From: Piper betle
Taxonomy: Eukaryota; Streptophyta; Magnoliopsida; Piperales; Piperaceae
Reading direction: 5' to 3'
NCBI GenBank assembly: GCA_033002965.1
Contig: JAURVB010008678.1
Span: forward strand, 209,769-273,768
DNA length: 64,000 nt
Shown: positions 1-11,200 of the stretch, in pieces
Layout: every line of letters begins with the position of its first letter
Position numbering within the stretch: position 1 is the first letter of the stretch
Position numbers and translations under genes: made by a program
Notes under the pieces: model-generated
The model's input: only the letters and a program-made list of their open reading frames with translations
Told to the model about the DNA's origin: nothing
Database searches by the model: none

Positions 1-310
1 CCCCCCACCCCCCAGTATGCCCCCACCCATCGCCCCCTCCGACCACTCCACCCCCATCCCTTGGAGCCCCCCTGCTACCAGATCTCCTTGCACCCGCAGC
101 CCGCCCGTCCACCGCCGCCTTGCCTGAATTGGCCAATTCTTGCTATCATTGACTCGGGTGAGAAACGGCTCACATCGGCTTAAATCGGCCGATTATTGGG
201 CCGATTTTTTACCCAAACGATCCGTTGGGATTTTGACTCGATTTCACACCGAGCCGAGTAAAATCGGCCGATTTCGAGTTGAATCGGCTGATTTTTACAA
301 CTGTGATCGC
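1..310. mobile_element. End fragment of a MULE-like element
   Basis: The first 120 bases are C-rich. From about 180 to 300 the sequence is packed with AATCGGCCGATT-type repeats, ending near ACAACTGTGATCGC. Two better preserved relatives lie at 12577-18669 and 19660-20465. They share the plan of GC-rich core, AATCGG-rich flank and an end resembling GTTGTAATAATTGG. Only the right-hand part is inside the window, so target duplications cannot be checked. Assignment rests on internal comparison. Confidence 0.5.
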
Positions 311-830
311 TATAATCTTTGTGCCTAGCCAAATAAGTGGGAAGCTAGATCCAGCATCCCCAGCCCAGACATGACTTAAGAGACTATGAAATTTGATATG
401 AAACCAAAAAATACATTTTTATCTTAAACAGTTCATAAAAATTTTATTTTTGCCGCCCCTTTACTAGTAACAAGGCCTTGTGTTCCTAAATTTGGCTTTG
501 TCAAACTTTGTCGCAACGATGAAAGAGTTTCGTTGAAGAGACCATAGACTCTAGAGTTGACGACCTAGATCTAAGGTCATAAAAAAATGGCAACTAGCCA
601 TTAAATTGCGTATTGATGGCCAGACAAAGAGAATGTGTACTGGTGGGGGGCCGTGGCCGGGCATAAGCATAATATGGGAAATTTTCAGTTGCCACCTATT
701 TTTTTGTTCACTATTTGCGCCCTATTTTAATTACCCGCCTAGAGTCTATATGAATTTTCATTGACCATCTCAACAAATAAAAACTTTAACTTCATTTCTA
801 AAGAATCAAATAAAGAAAAGGAATCCAATT
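311..830. other. Unassigned intergenic stretch
   Basis: AT-rich sequence between two transposon remnants. I see no convincing reading frame, terminal repeat or RNA gene. It carries the left copy (CAATT, 826-830) of the target duplication of the solo LTR that follows. Confidence 0.5.
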
Positions 831-1595
831 TGTAACACCCCAATCCTGTTTACTCTCAACCTGAACCGGAATTGTTACGATGGATCGAACTACTCGTAAC
901 CAATTAGTTTGGTTGACCCAAAACCTAAAGGCTACGATATAACCCTTTTAATGTCTGAAGATGGAATACACCGCTAATGCCTAAACAATGTATAAATGAG
1001 GTGTAAAACCCTAACAGGATGCAACCTGAATGTCATGAAAATAGCCACACCAAAGATAATTAAAATAGCAACAAAATTTACACAAAATCCTGGAATAAAA
1101 CGGACAAAATCTCCCCTAAAAGTTGAATAAGGGGACGACCTGTTAAAACACGGCATAATATATTGTATATATAAAAATAATAATTTATGCCACAATAGGA
1201 TTCAAAACATCAACACATATTGTAATTGGCGTCTCTCCTACCTACAATTCATGCTCATCACAATTGGTTCATTTTCATCTTGGCATAGAAGATTATTTCT
1301 GGACATTTAGAATTTTTCCAAAACATTTCTAAAAGAGTCCATACACTTTTACAACAAGGCATACGAGCCTCACACACGCATACATATATACACCAATATG
1401 TAAATCCACAACATCAGTCAATCACATCAAATGTTACGTAAAAGTTGATGTGGCACCAGGAATGTGTGTGCAATGCAAATGATAGTCCTTCGTCAAGGCC
1501 GGCATATTCCATTCATCTTCCTCACCTACATATATAGTAAGAAAATGTCAGCAACGATTGTCACCAGTCTGGAAATAACTAATATCAAACTGAAA

Positions 1596-1615
1596 CATGA
1601 GAGCAAACTCTCATG
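1596..1615 (-). other. Covarying hairpin in LTR copy 1
   Basis: CATGAGAG, loop CAAA, CTCTCATG: a perfect 8-bp stem with a 4-base loop (TTTG on the minus strand). Homologous hairpins with different but still paired stem bases occur in the other copies of this LTR family. It lies about 450 bp downstream of the TATA-like box in transcription sense. Confidence 0.75.
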
Positions 1616-2067
1616 AAAAGCAAAAAATTATATATCTTCCTCAAGAACTCTCATAAGGGCAACTATAGAAGAGTCATTGAGCAGCTAACTCAACAACATC
1701 TCAATCTATCTGGTACTGTGCCACTCTCGACATTTCTTTTCTAATTCCACTTTCGAGAAACCTTTATCCTAAGCCCTCTCCAAACCTCCATATTACTCCT
1801 AGCCTCGAACACGTAGGCTGAATACTCTCAGGCATGCACTTTCAGTACTCTTTGAACCATGAGTTTGGACATACGTTGTACTTAACATTACCAGTAAACC
1901 TTCACATCCTCCGGGTGTAAGGCACTCAAACATGAAGTTATCAGGATCCCTCGAGAATGGAATAGTCTGCTCACTAATCCAAAGCTCGTGTTGGCTGACA
2001 CAACACCCGCTCGTAGTACGTGCGAGTCGATTCATTTCATATGGTCTTACTAAAAACATGAACAAAA

Positions 2068-2077
2068 CTATTTATAG
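2068..2077 (-). promoter_or_regulatory. TATA-like box of LTR copy 1
   Basis: On the minus strand this reads CTATAAATAG, a near-consensus plant TATA box. The same position in other copies reads CCTATATATA-like sequence. It supports minus-strand transcription of this LTR. Whether it is active cannot be seen. Confidence 0.5.
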
Positions 2078-3700
2078 GGTTGGGTCGGGATTTATTATAA
2101 TAGGCCCGAAGACAACTTGAGGTGGATTTTATTTCGAAAATAAACTCAAGGGATCTCATCCTCGAAGGTTATTAATTCAAAATAAAATAATCGACTAGAT
2201 GACTTGTGCAAGGTGGGGTCCAATAAATCATGCACCTGACACGTCCGATGATCTAGAAATCAAATTACCAATAGAATAGAGCGACAAAACCTGAGAAGCA
2301 TGTCTTAACAGACATGGTAGAAGCTTCAAGCGTGTCAACGCGCCTAGGAGGCAAGCTCCTACTCTATTCCTATACATTAAAACTAAATACTAACGCTTGC
2401 TCATGATGCATACACTCATCCTATAGCATACTCACATCAATAATCATCAATACAAATTGTCCTACTCTAGGTTGTATTAAATTACCGCAATTATATAGTT
2501 TGCCTAATTACTTCCTTAGCATTCGTTTTAATATCACACATCACACACATTCATATTTTTATTAACATAAAATATCTAACACATCAATCATTAAATACTA
2601 GCATCCTAGCATGTACTAACAATCAATACTTTTAAATAATTAAATTAAAATAAATTGTACCTCGCGTGGTTCGTGGCTCGAATTCGGCAAATGAAGTTTG
2701 ATAGGGTTCAGCCAGAGGGATTCGGCTAAAGATCAGGTGATTTCCGGAGATTCCAATTTTTGGCAATTCCGGCGTTTTCTGGTGACGGCTCCGGCAGGGC
2801 AATCGGGGGGTAAGGGTTAGCACCATCTCGGCAAGCTTAACCCAATGGTGGTGATGACAAGGGCGACCGTAGCGGCGATGACTACTGACGGTGGCCTTGA
2901 GTTCGGTCAAGGTGTTCGGTCGCTCGGATCTGACCCACGGTCGGCCTCGACGATGGCACTAGGTAGGGGGAAATGTAGGGGAGGTCGAGGGGAAGGGCTT
3001 CCACTGTCATAGCGGCGGTGGTCTGGCCCAAACGGCGGTGGAATCAAGTCGGGAACAGCCGTGAAATTGTGGGTGATTTCCGGCGTCACGAAGGCTAGAC
3101 GGTGGTAGGCATAGTTGAGGTGACAAGGCGATTGACATGGCCGGGCTAGGCAGCGTCGATCAGCGGCGAGGTGGTGTCGGCAGCGGTGGTGACAACCTCA
3201 AGGGCGGCGGCTAGGGTGTGGGAGTGGTGAGGAGAAGTGTTGGGGTTTTGGGGGAGGGAGATGAGAAGTATGGGAGTGGCAAACTTGTAAATAGAACTTG
3301 ACACGACACTGGCTTGAGTCAAGAATAATAAATAACTCAGAATAAATCCTAGAAAATCCAGAAAATTTGGAAAAAATCTCATAAAATAAAGTAAACACTA
3401 CGATATCTAAATGACATGCTTTATATCTAATAAACCACCTGAATACGATCCAACGCGTCCTAATGCATTATTCGGCCTAAACTAATTTTACGGTCACAAA
3501 ATGAAAAAAACAAAACCATTAACTGCTGATGCATATCTGATGTTATTATCAAATACTTGGGTATACATGAACCCTCATAACACGTGCACACAGTCGGCCT
3601 CAGCCCCACGCACATGTTCTGAAAGTTGGGCTGACTCAAACCATAGTCTAACCGACCGGCTAACGACTATAAAACCCTAACTCGAGTCGCGGGTTTTACA

Positions 3701-4268
3701 CAGTTAACCTCACAATAAAATTTGGTTGATAGAACATAAAAAATACACATATAGTAAAAAACCGAGTAGGCACTCATAGGGAACCCCGATTGGCATAATC
3801 CTAAAAACCCACTTGCACATATAAAACCCATCATATGAAAAGCATACTTATAGCCCATCAAGATCCTCTCTTTCCTCTCTTCTTGATCGTCATCTTCTCC
3901 ATTTGTTTCAATAGTGACGACCTCTTCATTCCTCCTCATCTTTACCAGTTGGTTCTTCCTATTCTTCCTTTCTCTTTTCCTACTTAGGCAAAATTATATT
4001 TTCTATAATATGAAAAACATGTTTCCAACGCATCAAGGTTCTCCCTTTTATATCTTCTTGATCGTCAATGGAGTTCTTGAGTTAATAAAGAACCGTACGT
4101 GTATTCTTCATGTCCCACCAACGAAGTTCATAACACGAGCCAATTAAGCACTTGGGTTAACAAACTACATAACTGTAAGTGTGTTTTCGTGTCACGCCAA
4201 CTGGGCTTGTAATACGAGTTAATGGAGTACTTAGGGTAACAAAGTATTGTAAGTGTGTTATTCATATT
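3701..4268. repeat. Short imperfect tandem repeats
   Basis: Two nested imperfect repeats are visible. One pairs about 3835-3900 with about 4010-4075; both contain ATATGAAAA...ATCAAG...CTTCTTGATCGTCA, with a spacing near 175 bp. The second is about three units between 4080 and 4268 with GTTAA...GTAAGTGTGTT...CACGCCAAC...ACGAG. No protein is recognised. Confidence 0.45.
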
Positions 4269-5690
4269 CCTTCTCCTCTTCCTCACTCTCTTCCATTCCC
4301 AGCCAGCCCTCACGACCCTCCATGCTCCTCTACTCTTGCTGGCCAGCAGCCGCAGCCGCCGACTTCTCTCGGCGGCCGCCGTCGTCGCCTTCCCCTTGGG
4401 GCTTTTGTAGGTGTTAGGTGTGTTTCGGCTGTGCATTTGAATTTCCTCTCAATCATCGAAGGGTATCCAGTGCAATGGTTTCGGCAAGTATTTGATGCAA
4501 TGTGTTATGTATTCAAAGCCCTTCTTGTAGGAAAACGAGATTGATAATGAACAAGTTTATGATGATTCGTTGGATGAGGTTCATGGCTGAATTGATGAAG
4601 ACACAAATGAAGCTTTCTAAGTAGCTGTTAGGTGTATATTCAATGTGCCTGCTGCAAATGGTTTAGGTTGTCTTGCAAGTTTTTATACTTACATTAAGTG
4701 TGGTCAAATAAATAGATTGTCATGTCACTATCGACAATAGTAGTATGACTGTACCTTTGCTACCAACGAGAACTAATTTTCAGCAAATTATAAATCTTAA
4801 AATGATTTAGGGAAACAGGATGAAATAAACTACAATTCAAATGATCCAATTTCCTTCCAATTTCTAAAGTGGGTGTAGTTACTGATCCATAAAAAAGCCG
4901 AAGTTATTGTAGATTTGCTTGAACGTAAGGCACTTGATGAAATATGTAGTTTTCATGGGCCTGCCAACTTTGACGATTGATTTAACAATTTATTGTCAGT
5001 ATGATCATGCCCCTTATCACCCAATATTTGAGGAAAAGTGAGCCTTACATGACAGTGGAAGTATCAATGTATTTGTCGCATGAGATTTTTCATACATAAA
5101 CGAGGAGGCCTTGCCTTATCTTCCTTTTCAGGAAGACCAAATTACAGGGCTTTCTTGATAGATCAAGTTTATCTAATCCTACACCAATAGTTTGTATCGG
5201 TTAGGAATTCCACTAACTAGTGAGGGTTTTTTCCAGTAGAATGAAGAATTCTTGTTGGCTGCGAAGTAATTGAATTTTCATTCAAATCAGTGTTTTTCAA
5301 GTCTCGTAAGTAATATTTGTGTTATTTCCATATTTGCATATTTCCTAGTATGCATAGAACATAACTTTCTTAATTTTGTTTGACTTTCTTCATCGTTGCT
5401 AGTACTCTAGCAAGGCTTTCAATTGTTTGTAGAGGAATGTTCGTTGCTAATTCTTCCACTTATCCATGTGGTACATTATCATAGATAGTCAAATTTATTA
5501 GGCTAAGTAAGTGAACCACGTGGACTTGTGTTTATTACTTAACGTTTGCTCTTGGTTGACTTATTACCTGCAAGTTTGCATTTATAATTTTGTTCTCATA
5601 AGTAAACATTGTATCTACATAATAAGATTTGGTTAGGGAAGGTTAAATTCTGAAAATTGTGGGATGTATTTAGGATCTTTAGAATTAGTT
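4269..5690 (+). pseudogene. Decayed gene-like stretch, unrecognised
   Basis: A pyrimidine-rich leader (4262-4320) is followed by broken reading frames that look like ageing protein-coding exons. One piece near 4885-4980 reads KKAEVIVDLLERKALDEICS followed by FHGPANFDD. Later pieces near 5010-5300 read fragments such as APYHPIFEEK and GIPLTSEGFFP, interrupted by stops and frame changes. A GTAAGTAA donor-like site lies at 5306 and acceptor-like AGs at 5402 and 5410. I do not recognise the family. The mixture of readable peptide pieces and stops suggests a pseudogene, though low-complexity chance reading is possible. A translated search of 4870-5310 would settle it. Confidence 0.3.
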
Positions 5691-5899
5691 ATCAAAGAAG
5701 TACTAGAATAAAGTTGATAGACTGTAGATCAATCAAGAGGAGTGAGATGACAAAAATTCGACAAACTGAGGCTACAATTGAGGCTATTAAACTCAATTTA
5801 GGTTTAAGGATATCCGTTATTCGAGTTACGTAGGAATGAGAGAAAATTACACTGTAGTAGTAATCATTGTTAATTTTAAAAGAGATACGCAATGGCAAA

Positions 5900-6130
5900 G
5901 AAGACTCATCAAAAGATAGTTGAAAATCTAAGTAACCTGAAGATAATAAAACTAGTGGCCGTACAATGCTTCTCGGTTCAAAACCTTCCCCACGGTTCAA
6001 AATCTTGAAACCAAGCAATTAAGTCCTAGGCAATCTCCAAAGCTGCATTATCACAAGGAAGCCCGTGCCAATTGACCAACACTTCCTCAATCATTCAGCC
6101 ATTCTGGCAAGTGCATTGATGCTTAACACC
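5900..6130 (-). pseudogene. Chromovirus pol C-terminus (chromodomain) remnant
   Basis: On the minus strand, about 6095-5990 reads EVLVNWHGLP then DNAALEIA-stop-DLIAWFQDF. This resembles the chromodomain that ends pol in plant chromoviruses (pattern EVLVxWxGLP...WE...L...FPDF). In another frame the next stretch reads RSIVRPLVL, like the SNVRPL tail of the same proteins. The frame change and stop show it is dead. No matching LTR was located, and the right side is cut off by AT-rich MITE sequence. Confidence 0.5.
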
Positions 6131-6164
6131 ACTACAGGTCATGGTCATGGATGTGACACTTAGG

Positions 6165-7030
6165 GCTATTATCTGACCGAGTCACTTTATGGGCATTTAT
6201 CATTTGGATTAGTTTGATTCGACTCGAAATTTGACATTTAAATTAAGATTGTTTATTGAGCGAGATAATTCGTAAGCATTTAGCGTTCGGCTCGGCTTAA
6301 CTCGACTTAAAACTTGACATTTAAATACTCAAGCTTGAATTCAAATCTTACGAGCCGAACTTAAGTAAGGACGTGTTCGATTCGACTCGGTTATAACTCA
6401 AACTCGACTTATAGCTCGACTCGATAAAATAATATAATAATATAGTTTTTATATTATATATATACAATATAATAATAAAAAGTAAAATAGTTGAGATGGT
6501 AAATATTCAAGTTGATGATCTCAAGGTTGTGGATTCAATCCTTATTGATTGCATTTTTTAAGTGAGGTACTTTTGACTTTTAATCGACCCAGTTTCGAGC
6601 TCATGAATGAGCTGGGTTCAAGCTCGGGAAAATTAAACAGTTTAAGTGTATTCGTTCATGAGCTGGGTTCGAGCTCGGAAAAATTAAACAATTTAAGTGT
6701 ATTCGAGCTCGAGTCGAGCTCGAACACATAAAAGATATTCGAGTTGAACTCGAGCATGTAAGTTCAAAACTCGTTCGATCTCGAGTCGAATTCGAACGGG
6801 TTTCGAACTATTTGAGTAAAGTTCGATTACAAGTTGAGCTCGGCTCGCTCACTCGATTAGCACCCCTACCCCTAATTTAAATATTCAAGCTTGAGATCGA
6901 ATCCTAGGAATTGAGTTTGATCAAGGTAATATTCGACTCGACTCGACTCAATTATAACTAGAAATTGACTTATAGCTCAACTCAAACTCGATTCGATAAT
7001 ATAATTTAATAATATATAAAATATTATTTG
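6165..7030. mobile_element. Diverged hAT-MITE copies (CGAGCTCGA-rich)
   Basis: The sequence is full of TCGAGTCGAGCTCGAAC-type repeats and ends at about 6870 with GGCTCGCTCACTCGATTAGC then ACCCCTA, the same right end as the well-bounded element at 10236-10709. A second partial copy follows at about 6878-7030. The left boundary and target duplication are not clear. Confidence 0.6.
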
Positions 7031-7497
7031 CCTACTCAAAATACATTTAAAAATGTGACAAGGGGAATATAATTTTGCATTAAAATATACTTCTTCAGAT
7101 TCTTCCCAACCTCCAATATCCAATCGTCTCTTTCTTTTATGGCTTCTAAAAGGTGCTTCCATGTCTAATCGGATTATTAAGGTAATAGTTATCTATACAA
7201 AAATATCATGTAATTTTATGGAAAAGAAAAATATTATTAATAGACAATGCACACTTACATTAAAAATTTCTTCGATGTTTGCTAATAACATGATATGAAA
7301 AATACTTATATGACAAAAAAGAAAGCACTAAATCAAACCACAAAAAATAAATACCCAACAAATATATACAAAATAGAAATCAAACACAGAAAATTGTGTT
7401 TTTTAAAAAGATCAAGAAATTTAAATTAGCTTAATTAAATTTAATTGTATAGCATTTTATTATATTTTATTTAGTATTTATTGTATTTATTTTATTA
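7031..7497. other. AT-rich stretch, nothing recognised
   Basis: AT-rich sequence with short A and T runs. No plausible gene, terminal repeat or RNA is visible. Confidence 0.5.
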
Positions 7498-8160
7498 TTG
7501 TTAACTCGATTCAGGAGAGAATTAAATTTTATTTACAAAACTACCCTTGCATGCATTTTCTTTCAAACCGGAAATGCCTCTTTCACTTTCTCTCCCGGCT
7601 GCCCTCTTCTTCTGGCTGCCACCTCACCCTGGCACTCGCCATGCCACCACCACTATTGTGGCCTACCGGAGCCTTTATCTCTGACCACCTTTTCTGATCC
7701 ATTGCCGTCCTCCTCTGCCCGAATCGTGGTCCGACTTCCCCAATATTCCCGAAGGGCAGCTATTCCTCTCCTAGCTGCCTTCTTCTCCTAGCCACCGATG
7801 TGGCCGACCAGAGCCTTCATCTTCAACCACCTTTCCCAACCCATCGCTCTCCTCCTCCGCCCGGACCGCAGCTTGAGTTCCCTAGCGTTCTTGAAGTGAA
7901 AATCTTCCTCCCGGCCTTCTTAGTATATACCAAAGACACCAACCCCATCCTCCTCCTTCTTCCTCACCACCCACATTCTCTCAATCCCCACCATGTCTCT
8001 CTTCGACTCCTTTTGTGCTCACAAGGGTCTGCTCTGAAGTCTGAGAACATATGGTGGCCCAGTTGTATCTCATGGTTTCTGCCACCTACCACCCCCTTGC
8101 CTCTTCTATCAGGAGCCCAGCTTGTTGAAGCTCCCAAAGGTGAGCTTCTTCCCATGTGTG
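7498..8160. repeat. CT-rich block with internal duplication
   Basis: Pyrimidine-rich sequence with long chance open frames. The piece starting near 7658 (GTGGCCTACCGGAGCC) recurs near 7800 (GTGGCCGACCAGAGCC) with about 142-bp spacing and clear divergence. The translated frames are proline/serine/leucine-rich and match no domain I know, so no coding call is made. Confidence 0.4.
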
Positions 8161-8280
8161 TGCTTTGTTATTTGGTATGTGTTGGGTTTACATGAGAAAC
8201 AAAATTTTAATTTAGACAAGGTCATCTATCAACTCACCCGGCGTGAGTTTGTTCTCTTTGGTTTGTTGGTATGTCATGGT

Positions 8281-8306
8281 TATATATATATATATATATA
8301 TATATA
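8281..8306. repeat. TA microsatellite
   Basis: Thirteen TA dinucleotides in a row. A shorter run sits at the equivalent place in the second copy of the 330-bp duplication, near 8615-8630. The translated YIYIYI frames here are artefacts of this repeat. Confidence 0.9.
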
Positions 8307-8357
8307 GACATTCTGCAGTGCACTGCCATGTTTGGTAGCGCATATGTAGCGTATGTT

Positions 8358-8393
8358 TTGGTGGCCGTTGGATCAAAATCCAACGGCCACCAA
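8358..8393. repeat. 36-bp palindrome, copy 1
   Basis: A 16-bp perfect stem (TTGGTGGCCGTTGGAT and its complement) surrounds a 4-base loop CAAA. It would extrude as a cruciform or fold as an RNA hairpin. It is repeated identically at 8678-8713 because of the 330-bp duplication. Confidence 0.9.
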
Positions 8394-8677
8394 TAATTGC
8401 ACAGGATTTTCCCTCCCCCACTACCCCCACCTTGTCTGCCACCTCGCCCCCGCCCACAGCCCTCCCCCTTGCCTCTTCTATCAGGATGTGTGCTTTGTTA
8501 TTTGGTATGTGTTGGGTTTACATGAGAAACAGAATTTTAATTTAGACAAGTTCATCTATCAACTCACCCGGCGTGAGTTTGTTCTCTTTGGTTTGTTGGT
8601 ATGTCATGTTTACATATATATATATATACATTCTGCAATGCACTGCCATGTTTGGTGGCGCATATGTAGCGTATGTT

Positions 8678-8713
8678 TTGGTGGCCGTTGGATCAAAATC
8701 CAACGGCCACCAA
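8678..8713. repeat. 36-bp palindrome, copy 2
   Basis: Identical to the palindrome at 8358-8393. Its right half overlaps the outermost part of the left arm of the fold-back element starting at about 8698. Confidence 0.9.
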
Positions 8714-10020
8714 TCATTGCACAGGATTTTCCCTCCCCCACTACCCCACCACCTTGTCTGCCACCTCGCCCCCGCCCAAGCCCTCCCCCCCTTTCCCCCA
8801 CCCCCCTCCGCCCTGTCCCCCGCCTCGCCCCCTGCCCTATTTCCTCCCCACCTCCACACCGGCGCACCTGCATCATCGCCGGCAGTGGCGCGACAAAACA
8901 ATGGGGGAAGGAAAGGGCAATGACAATTTCATAATAAAAACTTAACTCGCTCCTGACTCGAGTCAAATTTACGAAATAAATTTTAAAAATAAAACAGAAT
9001 AAAATAAAAGCTTGACTCGCTCTGCTCCCGACTCGAGTCAATGTTATGAAATAAATTTTAAAAATAAAATAACATAAAATAAAAACTTGAGTTGCTTTTG
9101 ACTTGAGTCAAATTTATGAAATAAATTTTAAAAATAAAATACAATAAAATAAAAACTTGACATGCACCTGACTTGAATCAATATTATAAAATAAATTTTA
9201 AAAATAAAATAACATAAAATAAAAACTTGGCTTACTCCCAACTCGAGTCAATATTATAAAATAAATTTTAAAAAATTAATTTTGACTCGAGTTAGGAGCG
9301 AGTCAAGTTTTTATTTTATGTTATTTTATTTTTAAAATTTATTTCGTAATATTAACTTGAGTCAAGAGAGAATCAAGTTTTTTATTTTATTATATTTTAT
9401 TTTTAAAATTTATTTCATAAATTTGACTTGAGTCGGGTGCGGAGTGAGTCAAGTTTTATTTTATGTCATTTTATTTTTAAAATTTATTTCATAAATTTGA
9501 CTTGAGTCAGGTGCGGAGCGAGTCAAGTTTTATTTTATGTCATTTTATTTTTAAAATTTATTTTGTAATATTAACTCGAGTTGGGAGCGAGTCATGTTTT
9601 TATTTTATGTTATTTTATTTTGTAATATTAACTCGAGTTGGGAGCGAGTCATGTTTTTATTTTATTTTTAAATTTTATTTTGTAATATTAACTCTAGTTG
9701 GGAGCAAGTCAAGTTTTTATTTTATTATATTTTTTAAAAAAAATTTATTTAGTAAATTTAATTCGAGTTAAGTGCGAGTAAAATTTTTATTATGAAATTA
9801 TCGTCGCCCTTTCCTCCCGCACCCCCATCCCCCTCCCCCCCCCCTCATGTTTTGTCACGCCACGCCGGTGTGGAGGTGGCTAGGGTAGCAAACGGTAGGG
9901 AGGAGCTCAGTCGGCAGGTGGGGCGGTGGCGGGGGTGGGGGTGACAACGAGCGGCGGCGGCGGCGGGGGAAAGTGGGGAGGGAAAATACTGTGCAAAGAT
10001 TGGTTAAAAGCTGATTGGAT
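8698..10020. mobile_element. Fold-back element with compound inverted arms
   Basis: Two arms face each other around a centre near 9270. Outer parts are GC/C-rich and match in inverse: the left ATTGCACAGGATTTTCCCTC pairs with right GGGAAAATACTGTGCAAAGA, and CACACCGGCG...GACAAAACA recurs inverted at 9853-9874. Inner parts are about 70-80-bp tandem units (AAACTTGACTCGCTCC...GACTCGAGTCA...AAATAAATTTTAAAAATAAA): about five units in the left arm (8940-9270) and about eight inverted units in the right arm (9280-9785). No transposase frame is present, and no target duplication was identified. The architecture is that of fold-back or tandem-repeat-TIR MULE elements. Confidence 0.75.
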
Positions 10021-10189
10021 GTAATATCTACTTTGTGATGCTGATACGAAATTGTTGGAATTTCAAGAGTGTAAGTTTGATTGTTCAGGCTACCTAAGGT
10101 GAGATTCTTCTCTCTGGTTTAGTGGTATGTCCTTTCTGTATTGTTTGACTTATTGAATTTCTGCTATTTATTGGGGGAAACTATATGAT

Positions 10190-11200
10190 CTATGTAAAAG
10201 TGGATTGGGTGTTTTTAATTTGTGTTGCTGATGACTAGGGTTGTTAATTGAGTGAGCCAGCTCATGAGCATTTAGCGTTTGGCTCGTCTTGACTCGACTC
10301 GAAACTCAACATTTAAATATTCGTGCTTGAACTCGACTCGAACTCGAATCTTACGAGCCGAGTTTGAGCAAAGTCGTGTTTGACTCGACTCAACTCAGTT
10401 ATAACTCGAACTCGACTCATAGGTTCAATCCACATTGATAGCATTTTTTTTAAGTGAGGTACTTTTGATTTTTAATCGAGCCAGTTTCGAGTTCACGAAC
10501 TAGCTGGGTTTGAGCTCGGGAAAATTAAACAGTTTAAGTGAATTTGAGCTTGAGTCAAGGTCGAACACATAAAAAATATTCGAGTCCAACTCGAGCATAT
10601 ATGTTCAAAACTCGTTCGATCTCGAGTCGAGTTCAAACGAGTTTCGAACTATTCGAGCTGAGTTCGAACACAAGTTGAGCTCGGCTCGCTCGCTCGATTA
10701 GCACCCCTACTGATGACGAATTGTAATGGTTTCATATTAATTTGTTTGATTGTCTACTGGAAAAATTTGTTCTTGGGTGCTCTATAGTGTGACCTTTCAA
10801 CTGATTGCAAGCTTTTTTCTTTTGTGTTACCGATGAAAAATTGTTGTAGCTTTGTATGTGTATTAATTCAATTATGCTGAAGATGTTGGCATCTTTTTTA
10901 CTTTGTAAGATCAGTAGTGACCTTCAATTTCAACTGATTGCAAGCTTTTTAGTTTGTGTTACTGATGAAAATTGTTTGTTGCTTCATATGTATATTAATT
11001 TGATTTCAAGAATGAAGAAGTTATCATTTTATTTTCTAACACTAGTGCTTGAGTGCTAAGTGTGATCATTTATTTCAACCTATTCTAAGCTTTTCAAATT
11101 ATGTTACTGATGAGAAAATGTAGTAATTTCTACTTCTGTTAGTTGTTAACTTGTTATGAGTTTGATAATTATTAGAATACACTCATAAACTTTATTCATT
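10190..11200. repeat. Diverged 130-140-bp tandem array
   Basis: About four units share CAACTGATTGCAAGCTTTT, then TTTGTGTTACTGATGA, ATTGT and TATTAATTTG. Units start near 10200 (split by the MITE), 10795, 10930 and 11080. The units are clearly diverged. No coding potential is evident. Confidence 0.6.
10236..10709. mobile_element. hAT-type MITE, 474 bp
   Basis: Left end TAGGGTTGTTAATTGAGTGA and right end, read inverted, TAGGGGTGCTAATCGAGCGA form an imperfect terminal inverted repeat. The 8-bp direct repeat CTGATGAC sits on both sides (10228-10235 and 10710-10717), which is the hAT signature. The interior is CTCGA-rich and has no transposase, so it is non-autonomous. It inserted into the first unit of a tandem array. 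Confidence 0.9.

Larger units (their letters stand above)
831..3700 (-). mobile_element. Solo LTR, TGTAAAACCC family (copy 1)
   Basis: The 2870-bp block begins TGTAACACCCC and ends GGGTTTTACA, so it has TG...CA ends. It is flanked by CAATT (left) and CAGTT (right), a 5-bp target duplication with one change. No internal region, primer site or second LTR is present, so it is a solo LTR. Orientation is minus: a related LTR at 50259-50581 shows which end joins the primer site, and the TATA-like box reads on the minus strand. The GC-rich block at 2700-3250 gives several short open frames without recognisable protein sequence and is not treated as genes. Confidence 0.85.
8161..8810. repeat. 330-bp direct tandem duplication
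   Basis: The unit starting TGCTTTGTTATTTGGTATGT at 8161 recurs at 8491. Both units carry a TA microsatellite, the same 36-bp palindrome and a C-rich tail. The second copy grades into the left arm of the fold-back element. A third, more diverged match to part of the unit (GTGAG...TTCTCT...GGTATGTC) lies near 10100, beyond the fold-back. Confidence 0.75.

Noticed and set aside
831..3700. Plus-strand orientation of the solo LTRs (TGTAACACCCC as the 5' end)
   Set aside because: The related LTR at 50259-50581 places the primer site after the GTTACA end, and the TATA-like boxes and known plant gypsy layouts agree with TGTAAAACCC as the 5' end.
8358..8393. Intrinsic terminator
   Set aside because: The hairpin has no bacterial context and no following T-run; the window is plant nuclear DNA.
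8353..9041. Overlapping frames of 80-193 residues on both strands
   Set aside because: They run through a TA microsatellite (YIYIYI), a palindrome and C-rich repeats of the fold-back and the 330-bp duplication. None shows a domain.
8161..9785. CRISPR-like regularity of the repeat units
   Set aside because: Units are AT-rich, diverged, without distinct spacers, and arranged as inverted arms in plant DNA. There are no cas genes.
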